From the NCBI GenBank assembly GCA_032158295.1, contig CM063260.1, forward strand, positions 11,264,767-11,328,766: a DNA stretch of 64,000 nucleotides. The letters are read 5' to 3'. Shown here piece by piece: positions 1-12,481 of the stretch. Origin of the DNA: Pycnopodia helianthoides (lineage: Eukaryota > Echinodermata > Asteroidea > Forcipulatida > Asteriidae). Position 1 is the stretch's first letter. Each line of letters starts with the position of its first letter. The notes beneath the pieces are model-generated. The model searched no databases. It saw nothing but the letters and a program-made list of their open reading frames with translations, and was not told where the DNA came from. The position numbers were made by a program, and so were the translations under genes.

Positions 1-410
1 GTGTGTGTGTGAGTTTGTAGTGACATTCAAACCGAGGATTTTACAACAAAAGGGACAATGGCCCGTATTTGATTCACAAAGGAAAAAAAGGGGGTCCATT
101 TTGTCGGCAAAAGTTGAACAAAGGGGGGTCCACGATTGGAGGTCTTACACCTTGTGTTTGGGGTTGTGTGTGGTGTGTGGTGTGTGTGTTGTGGTGTGGG
201 GTGTGTGGTTTGTAGGACTTTCAAACCGAGGTTTAACAAACAAAAGGGAAAAAGGGCCCAGTACGTTTGATATCACAAAGGAAAAAAGGGGTCCACGTTT
301 GTCAGGAAAAAAAGGTTAAACAAAGGAGGGTCCCGATTTGGAGGTCATTCCCCACACTTGTGTGTGTGTGTGTGTTTTGTGTGTGTTGGTGTGTGTGTGT
401 GTGGGTGGTG
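1..410. repeat. GT-rich minisatellite, two units, at the left window edge
   Basis: Two units of roughly 200 bases each consist of a GT run followed by GACATTCAAACCGAGG-like sequence and two copies of a GGGTCCA motif. The right arm (12482-12690) has only one such unit. The array runs off the start of the window. Confidence 0.6.
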
Positions 411-1640
411 GTCCCCGGGTGCTCCCCCTCACTATCGGTCTAGGATTCAAGGGGTTCTGGACACCGGACAAAGATCATTTTCTTACGCTGCTCCATTTTT
501 TTGGGAAAAAGTCTTCCGTGCATATTCCCGGCTAGTTCTTTCACTGTTTTGGTCTCTGAAAAAAAAAAAATCATTTGTTTGAAATGCTTATTTGTAATTG
601 CTTACTTGTAATGTATCTTTCATCGTTGTATATTTTATTGTTCTCTTTATGCGCTTAGAGGCTTTTGCATTAGGACTTTTCAAAGTCTTTATTGTTTTAT
701 TATTTTAGAAAACGTGGAACAAATAACATATGCCATGACGTAGTATTACCGGGGCCCACTCAACGGAAGGTAAGTTGACTTGTTTGGATATAATTTTTAT
801 TCTTCTCAACAAACGATTTTTTTAAAAAGATTTGAGGAATCCTTCTTTTTGTCTTCTTGCATTAATCCCGCAAGGCGTTTTGGTTGGGCGAGATGAAATT
901 AATTTTGGAAATCCCAAGAAGTGATAAAGGCCCCTCCCGAGCCCCTGATAGCGCGCTGTGTTTCGCCGTGGAAGATTCGTGCGCACTCATTTAAATGCCT
1001 TGTCCCCCCCCCTTGATTGCTTGCAAATAGGCATTTACTTCACCCGACCCTCTGCCGGCATCCGGTCCGAATTGACGGCAGTCGTTCGGGGGTTGTTTTT
1101 CCCGCCAAATCCCGGGGCGCTCTTATTTTTTTAAATTGAGAGTGACAGTGGTAAATCCAAGATATCACAATTTCCTTCAATGTTGAAGCTCTATTGAAAT
1201 ACGGCCGAGTACAATGATGGACCAAATAAGTGAAGTCCCTAATATATTATAAGCTATTTCGGCTTTATTACCCTGCAGCGCAATCAAAGACTCGCTTGCG
1301 GAAGTGCGCAATACTTCCAAAATTTTTAAAAAATGAAAATCATAAAATGCAAAAAATAGCTGTAATTTGGCACGGCAGATAATGCAGAGAGTCGATAAGA
1401 AAAGGTTTTTGGTGCGGGAGGGCGGAAGCTGCTTCTGGCAGTAATTGAAATGTAATTGCAAACGCGCAATACCTAAAAATTAAAATATAGAACTTCGGCC
1501 CCTTCGAGCCATGGCACATTACAAATTGTTTTTGGAAATTTCAAGCTTTTTTTGATGTCGACATTCAAGATGTCTGTTTTAAGGGTTTTTGTTGTAATTT
1601 TTTTTTTGTCTACCACAAAATACAAAATACGAAAAAAATT

Positions 1641-2020
1641 TAAAGGGCATTAACAGAATTGGTTTTTTCTAACAAAAAGTTGCTGGCAGTGTAACACTTT
1701 ATGTAATCCACCATTTACAAAAAAATGACAAACCTGTAGAAGTTTGAGATCGATCGGCCATCTGGGTCACGAGAAAATAGTGAAAAACCGTTTAAACCAT
1801 TTGATGAATCATTAGATTCAATAAATGAATAAAACGCCATGAGCGAAAAACTCCAATCTGAAAATTAGTTCATTCATTTCTCATCAAATATGGCATTTCA
1901 GACAGAAATATTTAAAGGGATGTTTTTACCCCATCATTAACCCTGTACTTTTTCATGTAAATCTTTGATAAAAAGTTTTTTAAATTTTTTTTTTTTTACC
2001 AATTCTTAATTTTTCCTTTA
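1641..2020. mobile_element. MITE family A, left-arm (corrupted) copy
   Basis: This is the mirror of the copy at 10818-11209. It starts TTTAAAGGGCATTAACAG and ends ATTTTTCCTTTAAA. The interior carries GTTTGAGATCGATCGGCC and TCACGAGAAAATAGTG, as in all family A copies. Homopolymer changes are frequent, matching the poor quality of this arm. Confidence 0.75.
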
Positions 2021-3940
2021 AAAGGCAAATCAAAGAAATAGAAAACCGAAACAAAAACGAAAAAAGCAAGAAAAGGCCTTTCCCCCGAAACACCAGAGCA
2101 GTTATAAGTACCACAATTATGAGACTGGGGGAAAACTAGCGACAGGAAAACAACAGTATTATATCATGCCGAAAAAAAAAAATTAGTAAACTTGACGGAT
2201 TCTTTTTTAGTACAAAATTTCCCAAAGGGAAAAAAATTAAAATAAAAAATTATTATAAACATGTGCAATTCCCAAAATTTAAAAATGTACCCCCCTTTTT
2301 TTTCATTTTTCCAACCCTTTCTCTAAACCCAACCCGACGGAAATTTTCTCAAAGGCTAACGATTTAGAAAGAGTCAGGAGGACATCGTGCGTACAACTTC
2401 AATTTCGAAAACCCCAATTCCCGAAAAGTCCCCAGGGTACCTACACAGTTTCTTTCCCCACGAAAAGGGGAAAAACAATTCCCCAAAAAATGCCGCACAA
2501 ATTAAGGGGTTTTACCCCCCCTTTGCAAAACCCCTGGCCGACACCCCCCCGCCCCCCCCCACGATCAAAACAGGGACCCAATTTCCCTTCGTTTCGCCCC
2601 AATTTTCGTCCTTTGGGACTTTTTTTTTTAAAGGGGTGATGAAAGGGGGATTCCTTTCGCCATTGCCCCCGTCCAAAAGCCAGGACCCTTGGGGAAATTT
2701 AAAATTTTTTTTCCAGCGCCATAATTTAAGGAACTTTAAACTTACTTTTGGGGGAAAGTTACAATGCCGAGGTTTTAAAAAGTTTGTGACATGAATTTGT
2801 TCACCTTGATTACAGCCGGTACCGTTTGCCCCCGGAAGAAGGGCGTAAGACTCTATAATACCTTTTTTCCCGGCAGAAAAAGTCCCCCTTTTTCCAGTAA
2901 GAAAGAAGTAAGCAAAAAGAGGCCCCCTGATAAAAAATTGGCATTATGTTAAATTTTTTGTTGCAAAAAGTCCCCCAAAAAAAGACATGTTTTTCTTCCT
3001 TGCAAAATTTTACCTTTCTCAAATGTTTATGAATCGCGAAAAAAATTTCACCTCTTTTTTTGCCCATTTTCGTTACGTTTCGTTCGCCTTAAACCAGCAC
3101 ATATTTAATTTAAAAAGGGCAATTAAACTTGACCACCCAAAAAGATCCTTGTTCACATTAAATCCTGAAAGTTTTTTTAAATGCAAGCAAAACGTTGCAT
3201 TGGACTGATTTTAAAAATTTTGTGAGTAGAAAAAGAACGTCTCCATTTGGAGCAAGTCTGGGGCTCGTTAAATTTGTTTAGTGATGTTATGCGAAAACTT
3301 AACCATTTTAAGTCCCAAGGCCCCGTGGCTTTTAAAAAGAAAACTTTTAAAAAGACCAACCCACGCTTAGAAAAATGGTAGCTTTCGTTGCAAAAAAAAC
3401 AAACTATTGTCTTTTCGTGGAAAAAATTAAGCCTTTAAGAGCTGCTTAAACAAATAGGTACAATTCCTTTTAACAAAACCCAAAACAGTAAACCCCAAAA
3501 AAGTAAGTGGACATTAACTTTGACATTGTTAAAAAGCACATTGTGACAATTCAAAAAAATTCCCATAGTAGAACTACTCCCCTTTTTTTCATTTGTGCCA
3601 AAAAAAGATCAGTTTTTATGATTAAAATTTTACTTTTTTTCCCTTTAAAAAACCTTTTTTAAAAGAATGTTAAACAAAATACGACTCTGTTTAAAAAACA
3701 AAAAAAACGTTCTCTGTCCCCCTTTCCCTGTTTGTGGTTATGCCCCGGGTGCAGTTTTTAAGGAAATAAATCGGTTTCTGGAAAGGGTTGCCAAATTTTT
3801 TTTCCCCGGTTTTGGTGTTTAAAAAAAGTTTTTAAAATTTCCCTACCGGAGAGACCGACAGTGGGGCCGCTCCCAAGCTCTTTTAAAAGCATCGCCAAAT
3901 CGGTTGCTGCCCCCGGGGAAGGGAAAAGTAAAAGCGCGCT

Positions 3941-3989
<49 letters not shown>

Positions 3990-5214
3990 CATCGTATCTG
4001 CCTTTATCTCGTTTCCCCTCCCCTCGTAATTGGTTTAAAATTTTTTACTCAGCACTCTACATTTTCGCCCCAAAGCAAAATTTTAATAGAAATTAATTTA
4101 ATCTATGCAATAAAAATCCCTGATCAATGCTAAAGTTTTTTCGGTTAAAAAATTTGAGAAAAAAAAAAACATGGCGTCTGACGCCACTGTGAAACTTATT
4201 ATGGGTATTTTTTAAAAACATGATTTTTGTGATGTTTGAATAGTATTAGAGAAACGTCAGGGTGTTGATTTTGGAAACGAAAAATTCGGATTGTTAAAAA
4301 TGACACCCCACCGGGAGACTTGCTGAAGATGCCTTGAATGAGCTGTGACTGTGACAGTGGATGTTTCTTGAAGTCTTCTTCGGTTGGGGGGGACGTGATC
4401 AAGAACCACCCTTTCGACCCTGTCACTTCGGCAGTGGAATCAAGGAAGTGGAGTCCCAACGACTGTTCGGGAAAAAAAACTCGTTCAATAACAATTTGCT
4501 CCTTGTTCCAAAATTGCTATAAAGGGGAGTTTTCTTCATTATCAGGCAGTTTGAGAGTAGATTGTGGTCTAGCATGCCAGTGATTGTACTCTTAACTTTT
4601 CTCTTCGGGGTTCGTTATTAATTTTTCACAAAAAAAATGATCCCTGTCGGACCAATATTGTGCAGCCTCGACTCGTTTCTGTGCCCTTTCGCCCGCACAT
4701 AAAACAGCCGTCGACCGTTCATCCTTTCCCCTGTTTTGCGTTTAAACGGGGGGCCCATTACAAAAAGGTCTCAAGGGAGCGGCATTTGGAGAGGAAAGGA
4801 CGATTTGAAAAATGCAAAACGTGTTTTGTAGGTTTTACCGCGCCGTGGTCTTCAAGCACGCGATTTGGATACAAGTCCGCCGTAAAAGCTCTGGGGGACG
4901 TGTATGGGTTTCGAGTGGCTCCGAAGACAGAGACGGTTATTCCAAAGGGTGCGATGGTCAAGACACACAAGGATTTTAATAGCCATTTATCTTCCAAATA
5001 AGTACAGACATGTTGAGAAAAGTCCCTTCACAGATGAGGAAACGGGATGTGCAGGAATGAAAACAAACTACTTAAAAAAAGAGCTCATGTTTTTCTTTTG
5101 GAGAACAAAACGAACACCTACGAGCCCAGAGTCAATATCCACGTTATTAACATAGTTGCTGTCAATGGGTCACACTGCTTTACAAATTCACTTGTACTTG
5201 GACACTATTTTAAC

Positions 5215-5610
5215 ACATCTTGTTTTTGTCATTCTTTCCAATAGTTTTCTTCAAACCCACCGTGGTAGAAGTTAATCAGACTTGTACACTGATCTTTTAA
5301 AAAAATCTTGTGTAGTCATTCTCTTCCAATTGTTTCCTCAAACCCACCTGGTAAATTAATACGACTTGTCATTCTCTTCCAATAGTTTACCCTCAAACCC
5401 ACCGTGGTAGAAGTTAATACGACTTGTACACTGTCTCTTTTTTAACACATCTTGTATTAGTTATTCTCTTCCAATATTTTACTTCAAACCCCCCCCGGGG
5501 TAGAAGTTAATACAAACTTTACACTGTCATCTTTTTAACACTCTTCGTGTTAGTCTTCTCTTCCAACATTTTTACTTCAAGCCGTCTGTGGTAAACGTTT
5601 AGTACAAACT
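5215..5610. repeat. Minisatellite, left-arm copy
   Basis: About four to five degenerate units contain CATTCTCTTCCAAT, AAACCCACCGTGGTAGAAG and TTAATACGACTTGTACACTG. It mirrors the array at 7075-7490. Confidence 0.7.
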
Positions 5611-5676
5611 TACACTGTTACAGGGCCAGGTGTACTGTAGTCCCACAAGCCCTCTAGTTACCAAATTCTGTTGACT

Positions 5677-6000
5677 GGGCCCTTTTCGAATTCACGGCTT
5701 CGGCTCCAAAACCGGTCGGTGGGCTAGGCCCCTCAATTTTTTTAACGTACGCCTGTTTTTGCGGTCAGGGCTTCAGACAAAAAAAACTGGGTCTGAAGCC
5801 CAATCCGGAGCCGAAGCCGGGGGATTCAAAAAAAGGGCCACAGCCCTACTTCGCAAATACTCAGGCGCCATGCGTTAGCCGTGGAATGGGGTTTGCATGC
5901 TGGTCTAGCTAGTGACAAATGTTGTAGTTACCTGGGACCAGCATGCACATAAATTCCACGGCTAACGCACGCGTACCGAGTATTTGGGGAAGTAGTCTGA
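5677..6000. mobile_element. Two foldback elements, left-arm copies
   Basis: A GGGCCCTTTTCGAATTCACG-ended foldback (about 5677-5850) is followed by a hairpin whose arms carry GCGTTAGCCGTGGAATG and its complement (about 5860-5985). Both recur in mirror order at 6698-6999. Confidence 0.65.
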
Positions 6001-6192
6001 AAAGCAACCACTGGCGCCCACATTTTTTGGCCCCACTAAGCGTGAAGCATACAATCTCCCACCCAAACAAAAAGTTGTTTTTCAAAGTTAAATTTTACAA
6101 ACTAAAATTATTTTTACCTAAAAAGGATTTCATTTCGGGAGGATAGTAAGTAGTAACACAAAATTTTCTATTTGTTGAATTTCCTTTCATTA

Positions 6193-6500
6193 TTAAAAGG
6201 GTCGGGACACCATTGCCTTTTGGCTGGGCGCTTTGTTGGGAATTAATATGATTGGAAAGATGTTTGAAAAGTGAAATTAAAAAGGATTCCCCACCCTCGA
6301 AATTTTGTGATTCTACTTTTTTTGTCCGCCATTTTTTGTGGGTACAAATGTGGTTCTACAAAATGGCGGACGAAAAAAAAGTAGAATCAAAAATTTTCCC
6401 AGGGTGTGAATCCTTATATTTCACTTTTAAAAACATCTTTCCAACATATTAATTTCCCAACAAAGCGCCCAGCCGAAGGCAATGTGTCCCGACCCTAAAT
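6193..6500. mobile_element. Palindromic MITE (family L) at the centre of the 12-kb inverted repeat
   Basis: Termini read TTAA then AGGGTCGGGACAC at the left and the complement ending in GTGTCCCGACCCT at the right. The inner arms (6308-6340 and 6358-6390) contain GTCCGCCATTTT and its complement GGCGGAC, around a loop of roughly 17 bases. The same end motif (AGGGACAC, AAGGCA next to the end) occurs in the separate element at 17377-18072. The hairpin is therefore a property of this MITE family, not only of the large fold-back around it. Because the flanks also mirror each other, the true right flank of this copy cannot be told. Confidence 0.65.
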
Positions 6501-6697
6501 AATGAAAGGAAATTCAAAAAAATATGAAATTTTGTGTTACTACTTACTATCCTCTGAAATGAAATCTTTGAGGTAAAAATAGTTGAGTTTGTAAAATTGA
6601 ACTTTGAACAAAAAGGTTTTTGTGGGTGTGAGATTGTATGCTTCACGCTTGAGTGGTCAAACAATGTGGGCGCCAGTGGTTGCTTACAGGACTTTCT

Positions 6698-6829
6698 TCG
6701 AAATACTCGGTTCGCGTGCGTTAGCCGTGGAATGATGTGCTGGGGTCTAGGTAACTACAACATTTGTCATAGCTTGGGCCAGCATGCACCTCATTCCACG
6801 GCTTAACGCATTGCGATGAGTATTTGCGA
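6698..6829. mobile_element. Small hairpin element, right arm
   Basis: CGAAATACTCGG then GCGTTAGCCGTGGAATG at the left pairs with CATTCCACGGCTTAACGC then GAGTATTTGCG at the right, around a loop of about 60 bases. No ORF. It is probably a non-autonomous DNA transposon, class not determined. Confidence 0.6.
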
Positions 6830-6837
6830 AATAGTCT

Positions 6838-6999
6838 GTGGCCCTTTTCGAATCCACGGCTTCGGCTCCGGATTGGGCTTCAGAACCCCCGTTTTCTTGT
6901 CTGAAGCCCTGACCGCAAAGCATGCGTACGTTAAAATAATTGAGGGAGTAGCTAGCCCGAGCCGGTTTTGGAGCCGAGCCGTGAATTCGAAAAGGGCCC
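6838..6999. mobile_element. Foldback MITE with GGCCCTTTTCG termini
   Basis: The left end GGCCCTTTTCGAATCCACGG and the right end CCGTGAATTCGAAAAGGGCC are inverted copies of each other. They continue inward through GGCTTCGGCTCC and GGAGCCGAGCC. The interior again pairs GGGCTTCAGA with TCTGAAGCCC. No coding capacity. Confidence 0.65.
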
Positions 7000-7074
7000 A
7001 GTCAACAGAATTTGGTAACTAGAGGGCTTGTGGACTACAGTACACCTGGCCCTGTAACAGTGTAAGTTTGTACT

Positions 7075-7490
7075 AAACGTTTACCACAGACGGCTTGAAG
7101 TAAACTGTTGGAAGAGAATGACTAACACGAGATGTGTTAAAAAGATGACAGTGTACAAGTTTGTATTAACTTCTACCACGGGGGGGTTTGAAGTAAAACT
7201 ATTGGAAGAGAATAACTAATACAAGATGTGTTTTAAAAAAAATGACAGTGTACAAGTCTGTATTAACTTCTACCACGGTGGGTTCGAGGTAAACTATTGG
7301 AAGAGAATGACAAGTCTGTATTAACTTCTACCTAGGTGGGGTTTGAGGTAAACTATTGGAAGAGAATGACTAAAACAAGATGTGTTTAAAAGATGACAGT
7401 GTACAAGTCTGTATTAACTTCTACCACGGTGGTTTGAAGTAAACTATTGGAAGAGAATGACTAACACAAGATGTGTTAAAAAAGATGTGT
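7075..7490. repeat. Minisatellite, right-arm copy
   Basis: About five units of roughly 70-90 bases contain TTAACTTCTACCACGGTGGG, GTAAACTATTGGAAGAGAATG, CACAAGATGTGTT and GATGACAGTGTACAAG. One unit is internally shortened near 7300. Confidence 0.75.
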
Positions 7491-8698
7491 CAAGTACAAG
7501 TGAATTTGTAAAGCAGTGTGACCCCTTGACAGCAACTATGTTAATAACGTGGATATTGACTCTGGGCTCGTAGGTGTTCGTTTTGTTCTCCAAAAGAAAA
7601 ACATGAGCTCTTTTTTTAAGTAGTTTGTTTTCATTCCTGCACATCCCGTTTCCTCATCTGTGAAGGGCTTTACTCAACATGTCTGTACTTATTTGGAAGA
7701 TAAATGGCTATTAAAATCCTTGTGTGTCTTGACCATCGCACCCTTTGGAATAACCGTCTCTGTCTTCGGAGCCACTCGAAACCCATACACGTCCCCGAGA
7801 GCTTTTACGGCGGACTTGTATCCAAATCGCGTGCTTGAAGACCACGGCGCGGTAAAACCTACAAAACACGTTTTGCATTTTTCAAATCGTCTTTCCTCTC
7901 CAAATGCCGCTCCCTTGAGACCTTTTTGTAATGGGCCCCCCGTTTAAACGCAAAACAGGGGGAAAGGATGAACGAGTCGACGGCTGTTTTATGTGCGGGC
8001 GAAAGGGCACAGAAACGAGTCGAGGCTGCACAATATTGGTCCGACAGGCATCATTTTTTTGTGAAAAATTAATAACGAACTCGAAGAGAAAAGTTAAGAG
8101 TACATCACTGGCATGCTAGACACAATCTACTCTCAACTGCCTGATAATGAAGAAAACTCCTTCATAGCAATTTTTGGAACAAGGAGCTAAATTGTTATTG
8201 AACGAGTTTTTTTTCCCGAACAGTCGTTGGGACTCCACTTCCTTGATTCCACTGCCGAAGTGACAGGGTCGAAAGGGTGGTTCTTGATCACGTCCCCCCA
8301 ACCGAAGAAGACTTCAAGAAACATCCACTGTCACAGTCACAGCTCATTCAAGGCATCTTCAGCAGAGTCTCCCGGTGGGTGTCATTTTTAACAATCCGAA
8401 TTTATCGTTTCCAAAATCAACACCCTGACGTTTCTCTAATACTATTCAAACATCACTAACATCATGTTTTATAAATAGCCATAATAAGATTCACAGTGGC
8501 GTCAGACGCCATGTTCTTTTTTCTCTAATTTTTCAACCAGACAAAACTTTGGCATTGATCAGATGACTTTTATTGCTATACGTATTGAATTAATTTGCTA
8601 TTCAAATTTTGCATTTGGGCGAAAATGTAGAGTGTCTGAGTAGAAAAGATTTTAAACCAATTACGAGAGGACGGAAGCGACGATCAAGGCAGATACGA

Positions 8699-8700
<2 letters not shown>
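7490..8700. other. Unassigned single-copy-like sequence in the right arm
   Basis: No gene is supported here. Open frames of 60-95 codons exist on both strands but none shows a known domain, and the best one on the minus strand (about 7700-7870) breaks at a single-base difference between arms. The segment ends in a poly-A run at 8701-8738. Confidence 0.4.
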
Positions 8701-8739
<39 letters not shown>

Positions 8740-8740
<1 letters not shown>

Positions 8741-10815
8741 AGCAGCGCGTTTACGTTTCCTCGTTCCCGGGCAGCAGACTCGACTTGGCGGTATGCGTTT
8801 CAAGAGAGCGTTACGGTAGCGGCCTCGCACTGTACGGTCTCTCCGGTACGGATAATTTAAAAAGCTTTCTTATAAACACCAAAACCGGGAGAAAAAAAAG
8901 ATTTGGCGAACCTTCCAGACAACCGAGTTATTCGGTTCCTTGAAAACTGTCAGCCACGGTGCATGAACCACAAACATGGAAAAGGGACAGATGAATGTTT
9001 TATTTAGTTAGTTTTAACAGAGTACTGTACTTTGTTGTAACATTCTTATACAAAGGTTTTAAAGGTGAACAAAATGTAAAAGTTTAATCATAAGACACGT
9101 GATGCTTGTTTTGGCACTAAATGCATTATAGGAGTAGTTAGCTACATATAGGGTAAGTTTTGAATTGTACACAATGTGCTTTTTAACAATGTGCTAAAGT
9201 TAATGTACCATCTGTGACTGGTTTCAGGTTTACTGTTTTGGGTTGTTGTTTAGAAGGAACTTGTTACGCTATTCTGTTTAAGCAGCTCTGTGAAATTGGC
9301 TTAGAGTGTTAGTCCTACGTATAAGAGCAATAGTTTGTTCCTTTTGCAACGTCATAGCTACCAGTTTTTCTCAAGTCGTGATTGGTTGATCTGTTCACAG
9401 CTTTCAGTTTTAAAAGCCACGAGCGCATTGGACTTGAAATGGTTAAGTTATCGCATAACATCACTAATACAATTTAACGAGCCCGCTGACTTGCATGCCA
9501 AATGGAGACGTTGCATTTTTCTACTCACAATTTTAAAATCTAGTCCAATGCGAACGTTTCTGCTTGCATGTTAATAACACTTGCATGTGATTTAATGTGA
9601 ACAAGGATAATTTTGGCTGGTCAAGTTTAACTTGTCCTTTTGAAGTTAACATAGTGTGCGTGGTTGAAGGACGGAACGAAACGTAACGAAAAGTGGTCAA
9701 GAAAACAGAGTGAAAGTTTGATCGCGATTCATAAATCATTAGAGAAAGGTAAAATTCTGCAAGGGAATGAGAAAACATGTCTTTTTGGGGGTACGTTTAT
9801 AGCAACAAAAATGTAACATCAATGCCATATTTTTTATCAGGGGCCATCTTATTGCTTACTGTCTTCTCTTACTGGAAAAAGGGGGTACTTTGTCTGCCTG
9901 GAAGAAAGGCATATTATAGAGTCTTACGCCCTTCTACCGGGCACAAGACGGTACCGGACTGTAATCAAGCTGAACAAACCCATGTCATCAAACTGTATTT
10001 AAATCCTCGGCAGTTGTAACTTTCCGCAACAGTAAGTTAACGTTGCCTTAAATTATGGCAGCTGGAAAAAATTATTAAGAGTATCTCCCTTCAATGAAGG
10101 GTCCGTGTTGCTATAGTGACGAGGGTCAATGGCGAACGTGAGATCCCACACTCTATCGATCACCCCGTTATACAAAAAAAAGTGCGCCAAAGTGACGAAA
10201 ATTGGCGCGAATCGAAGGAAGTTGGCTCGTCCTGTTTTGATCGCTGGGTGGCGGGCGTGAGGTGTCGGCCGAGGTGTCTGCTAAAAGGCTGGCTAACAAC
10301 CGTTCAATTTGTGCGGTCATTTTGTAGTGGCAATTAAGTTGTTCCGTTTTCGTGGGGAGGAGAGAAGACTGTGTAGTGTACCCTGAGGGACTTTTCGGCG
10401 TAACCTTGGGTTATCGAAGTTGAGAGTTGAACGTCACGATGTGCCTCCTCGACTCTTGCTAAATCGTTAGCCTTAGAGAAATTACCGATCGTGGTTGGGT
10501 TATAGAGAAAGGGTTGGAGATAAACTGAAAAAAGGGGGCTACATTATAATTTGGAACTTGCACTATGTTATATAATAGATGTTTTTATTCAATTTTTCCT
10601 TTGGCAAATTCTGTACTAAAAATTGAATCCGTCAAGTTGTACTAATTTCATTTTTTCGGCATGATGATAATACTGTTGTTCTCCATGCTCGTCTAGTTGC
10701 CCTCCAGTCATCAGTAATTGTGTGTACTTATAACTGCTCTGTGTGTTTCGAGGGAAAGGCCTGTTTCTTGCTTTTGCTGTTTCTGTTTCGGTTTTCTAGT
10801 TTCTTCGATTTGCCT
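8740..10815. other. No gene seen; possible degraded family I fragment
   Basis: AT-rich sequence without a supported ORF. Around 9205-9306 there is a CTGTGACTGGTTTC to AAGCAGCTCTGTGAAATTGG stretch resembling one half of the family I element seen at 34917-35116. The match is partial. Confidence 0.3.
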
Positions 10816-10817
10816 TT

Positions 10818-11209
10818 TAAAGGAACATTACAGAATTGGTAAGAAAAAACATGTAAAATATACTTTTTGATCACAGATTTACATGAAACTTACAGGGTGT
10901 AATGATGATGAGAGTAGAAAACATCCCTTGAAATATTTCTGTCTGAAATGCCATATTTGATGAGAAATGAATAAACTAATTTTCCGATTGGAGTTTATCG
11001 CTCAGTGAGCGTTTTATTCATTTGTTGAATCTGTATGATTTCATGCAAATGTGTAATCGGTTTTTCACTATTTTCTCGTGACCCAGATGGCCGATCGATC
11101 TCAAACTTCTACAGGTTTGTCAGTTTATGTAAATGGTGGATTACATAAAGTGCTTACACTGCCAGCAACTGTTTTGTTAGCAAAAACCAATTCTGTAATG
11201 CTCCTTTAA
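10818..11209 (+). mobile_element. MITE family A
   Basis: The termini are inverted: TTAAAGGAACATTACAG at the left and CTGTAATGCTCCTTTAAA at the right, giving TTAA on both sides of an AGGAAC start. The interior has CTGTCTGAAATGCCATATTT, GAGAAATGAATAAACTAAT, TTTTCACTATTTTCTCGTGA and CTACAGGTTTGTCAG. The length of about 390 bases matches the other copies. No ORF of note; this is a non-autonomous DNA transposon. Confidence 0.85.
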
Positions 11210-12480
11210 ATTTGTTCGTATTTTGTATTGTTGTGGTAGCACAATAAAAAGTTACAACTAAAACCCTTAAAACAGACATCTTGAATGTCGATCATCACAA
11301 AAAGCTTGAAAGTTTCTCAGAAAACAATATGTAATGTGCCATAGGCTCGAAGTGCCGAAGTTCTATATTTTAATCTTTATGGTATTGCGCGATTGCAATT
11401 ACATTTCAATTACTGCCAGAAGCAGCTTCACGCCCTCCTCGCACACAAAAACCTTTCTTATCGATCTCTCTGCATTATCTGCCGTGCCAAATTACAGCTA
11501 GTTTTGCATTTTATGACTTTCAGTTGTTTAAAATGTTGAAGAGAGTATTGCGCACTTCCGCATAGCGAGTCTGTTGATTGCGCTGCATGGTAATACAACG
11601 CCGAAATAGCTTATAATATATTAGGGACTTCACTTATTTGGTCCACTCATTGTACTCGGCCGTATTTCAATAGATGCTTCAACATTGAAGGCATTGTGAT
11701 ATCTTGGATTTACCAGCTGTCACTCTCAATTTAAACAATAAGAGCGCTCCGGGATTTGGCGGGAAAAACAACCCCCGAACGACTGCCGTCAATTCGGCAC
11801 CGGATGCCGGCAGAGGGTCGGGTGAAGTAAATGCCTATTTGCAAGCAATCAAGGGGAGAGGACAAGGCATTTGAATGAGTGCACACGAATCTTCCACGGC
11901 TGCAACACAGCGACGCTATACACGGAGCTCTGGGAGTGGCCATTATCACTTCTTCGGATTTCCATAGTTAATTTCATCTCGCCCAACCAAAACGCCTTGC
12001 GGAGATTAATGACAAGAAGACAAGAAGAAGGATTCCTCAGAATCAGTTTAAAATAAAATCGTCTTGTTGAGAATGAGATCAAAATTATATCCAAACAAGT
12101 CAACTTATCCTTCCGTTGAGTGAGGCCCGGTAATACTACGTCATGGCATATGTTATTTGTTTCCACCTGTTTTTCCTCAAATAATCATAATAACGAAGAC
12201 ATTTGTAAAGTTTCCTAATGCAAAAGCCTCTAAGCGCATAAAGAGAACAATAAAATATACAACGAGTGAAAGATACATTACAAGTAAGCAGATTACAAAA
12301 TAAGCAGTTTCAAACAAATGAGTTTTTTTTTTAACAGAGACTCAAAACAGTGTAAAGAACTAGCCTGGCGAATATGCACAGGAAGACTTTTCCAAAGAAA
12401 TGGAGCAGCGTAAGAAAATGATCTTTGATTAAGTGTACCAAAAAGTCCTCGAATATCCTAGACTGATAATGAGGGCATGC
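11210..12480. other. No gene seen in the outer part of the right arm
   Basis: Short frames on both strands have no recognisable product. The sequence is repeated only as its mirror at about 415-1640. Confidence 0.4.
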
Positions 12481-12481
12481 A

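Larger units (their letters stand above)
1..6340. repeat. Left arm of a 12-kb inverted repeat (probable fold-back artefact)
   Basis: Read as reverse complement, this stretch matches 6358-12690 in the same order. The matching landmarks are a GT-rich minisatellite, MITE family A at 1641-2020, a poly-T run at about 3943-3989, a minisatellite at 5215-5610 and foldback elements at 5677-6000. Differences from the right arm are dominated by lengthened C, G, A or T runs and single-base deletions, not by substitutions spread evenly. That pattern is expected from a poorly called second strand of a fold-back read rather than from divergence of a real duplication. The arm is about 180 bases shorter than its partner over 6 kb. 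ORFs here are therefore unreliable. I see no recognisable gene. A true palindrome remains possible. Confidence 0.85.

Noticed and set aside
4660..5001. 113-codon frame in the left arm of the big inverted repeat
   Set aside because: The cleaner right-arm copy breaks the frame near its start; only the last 60 codons agree and carry no known motif.
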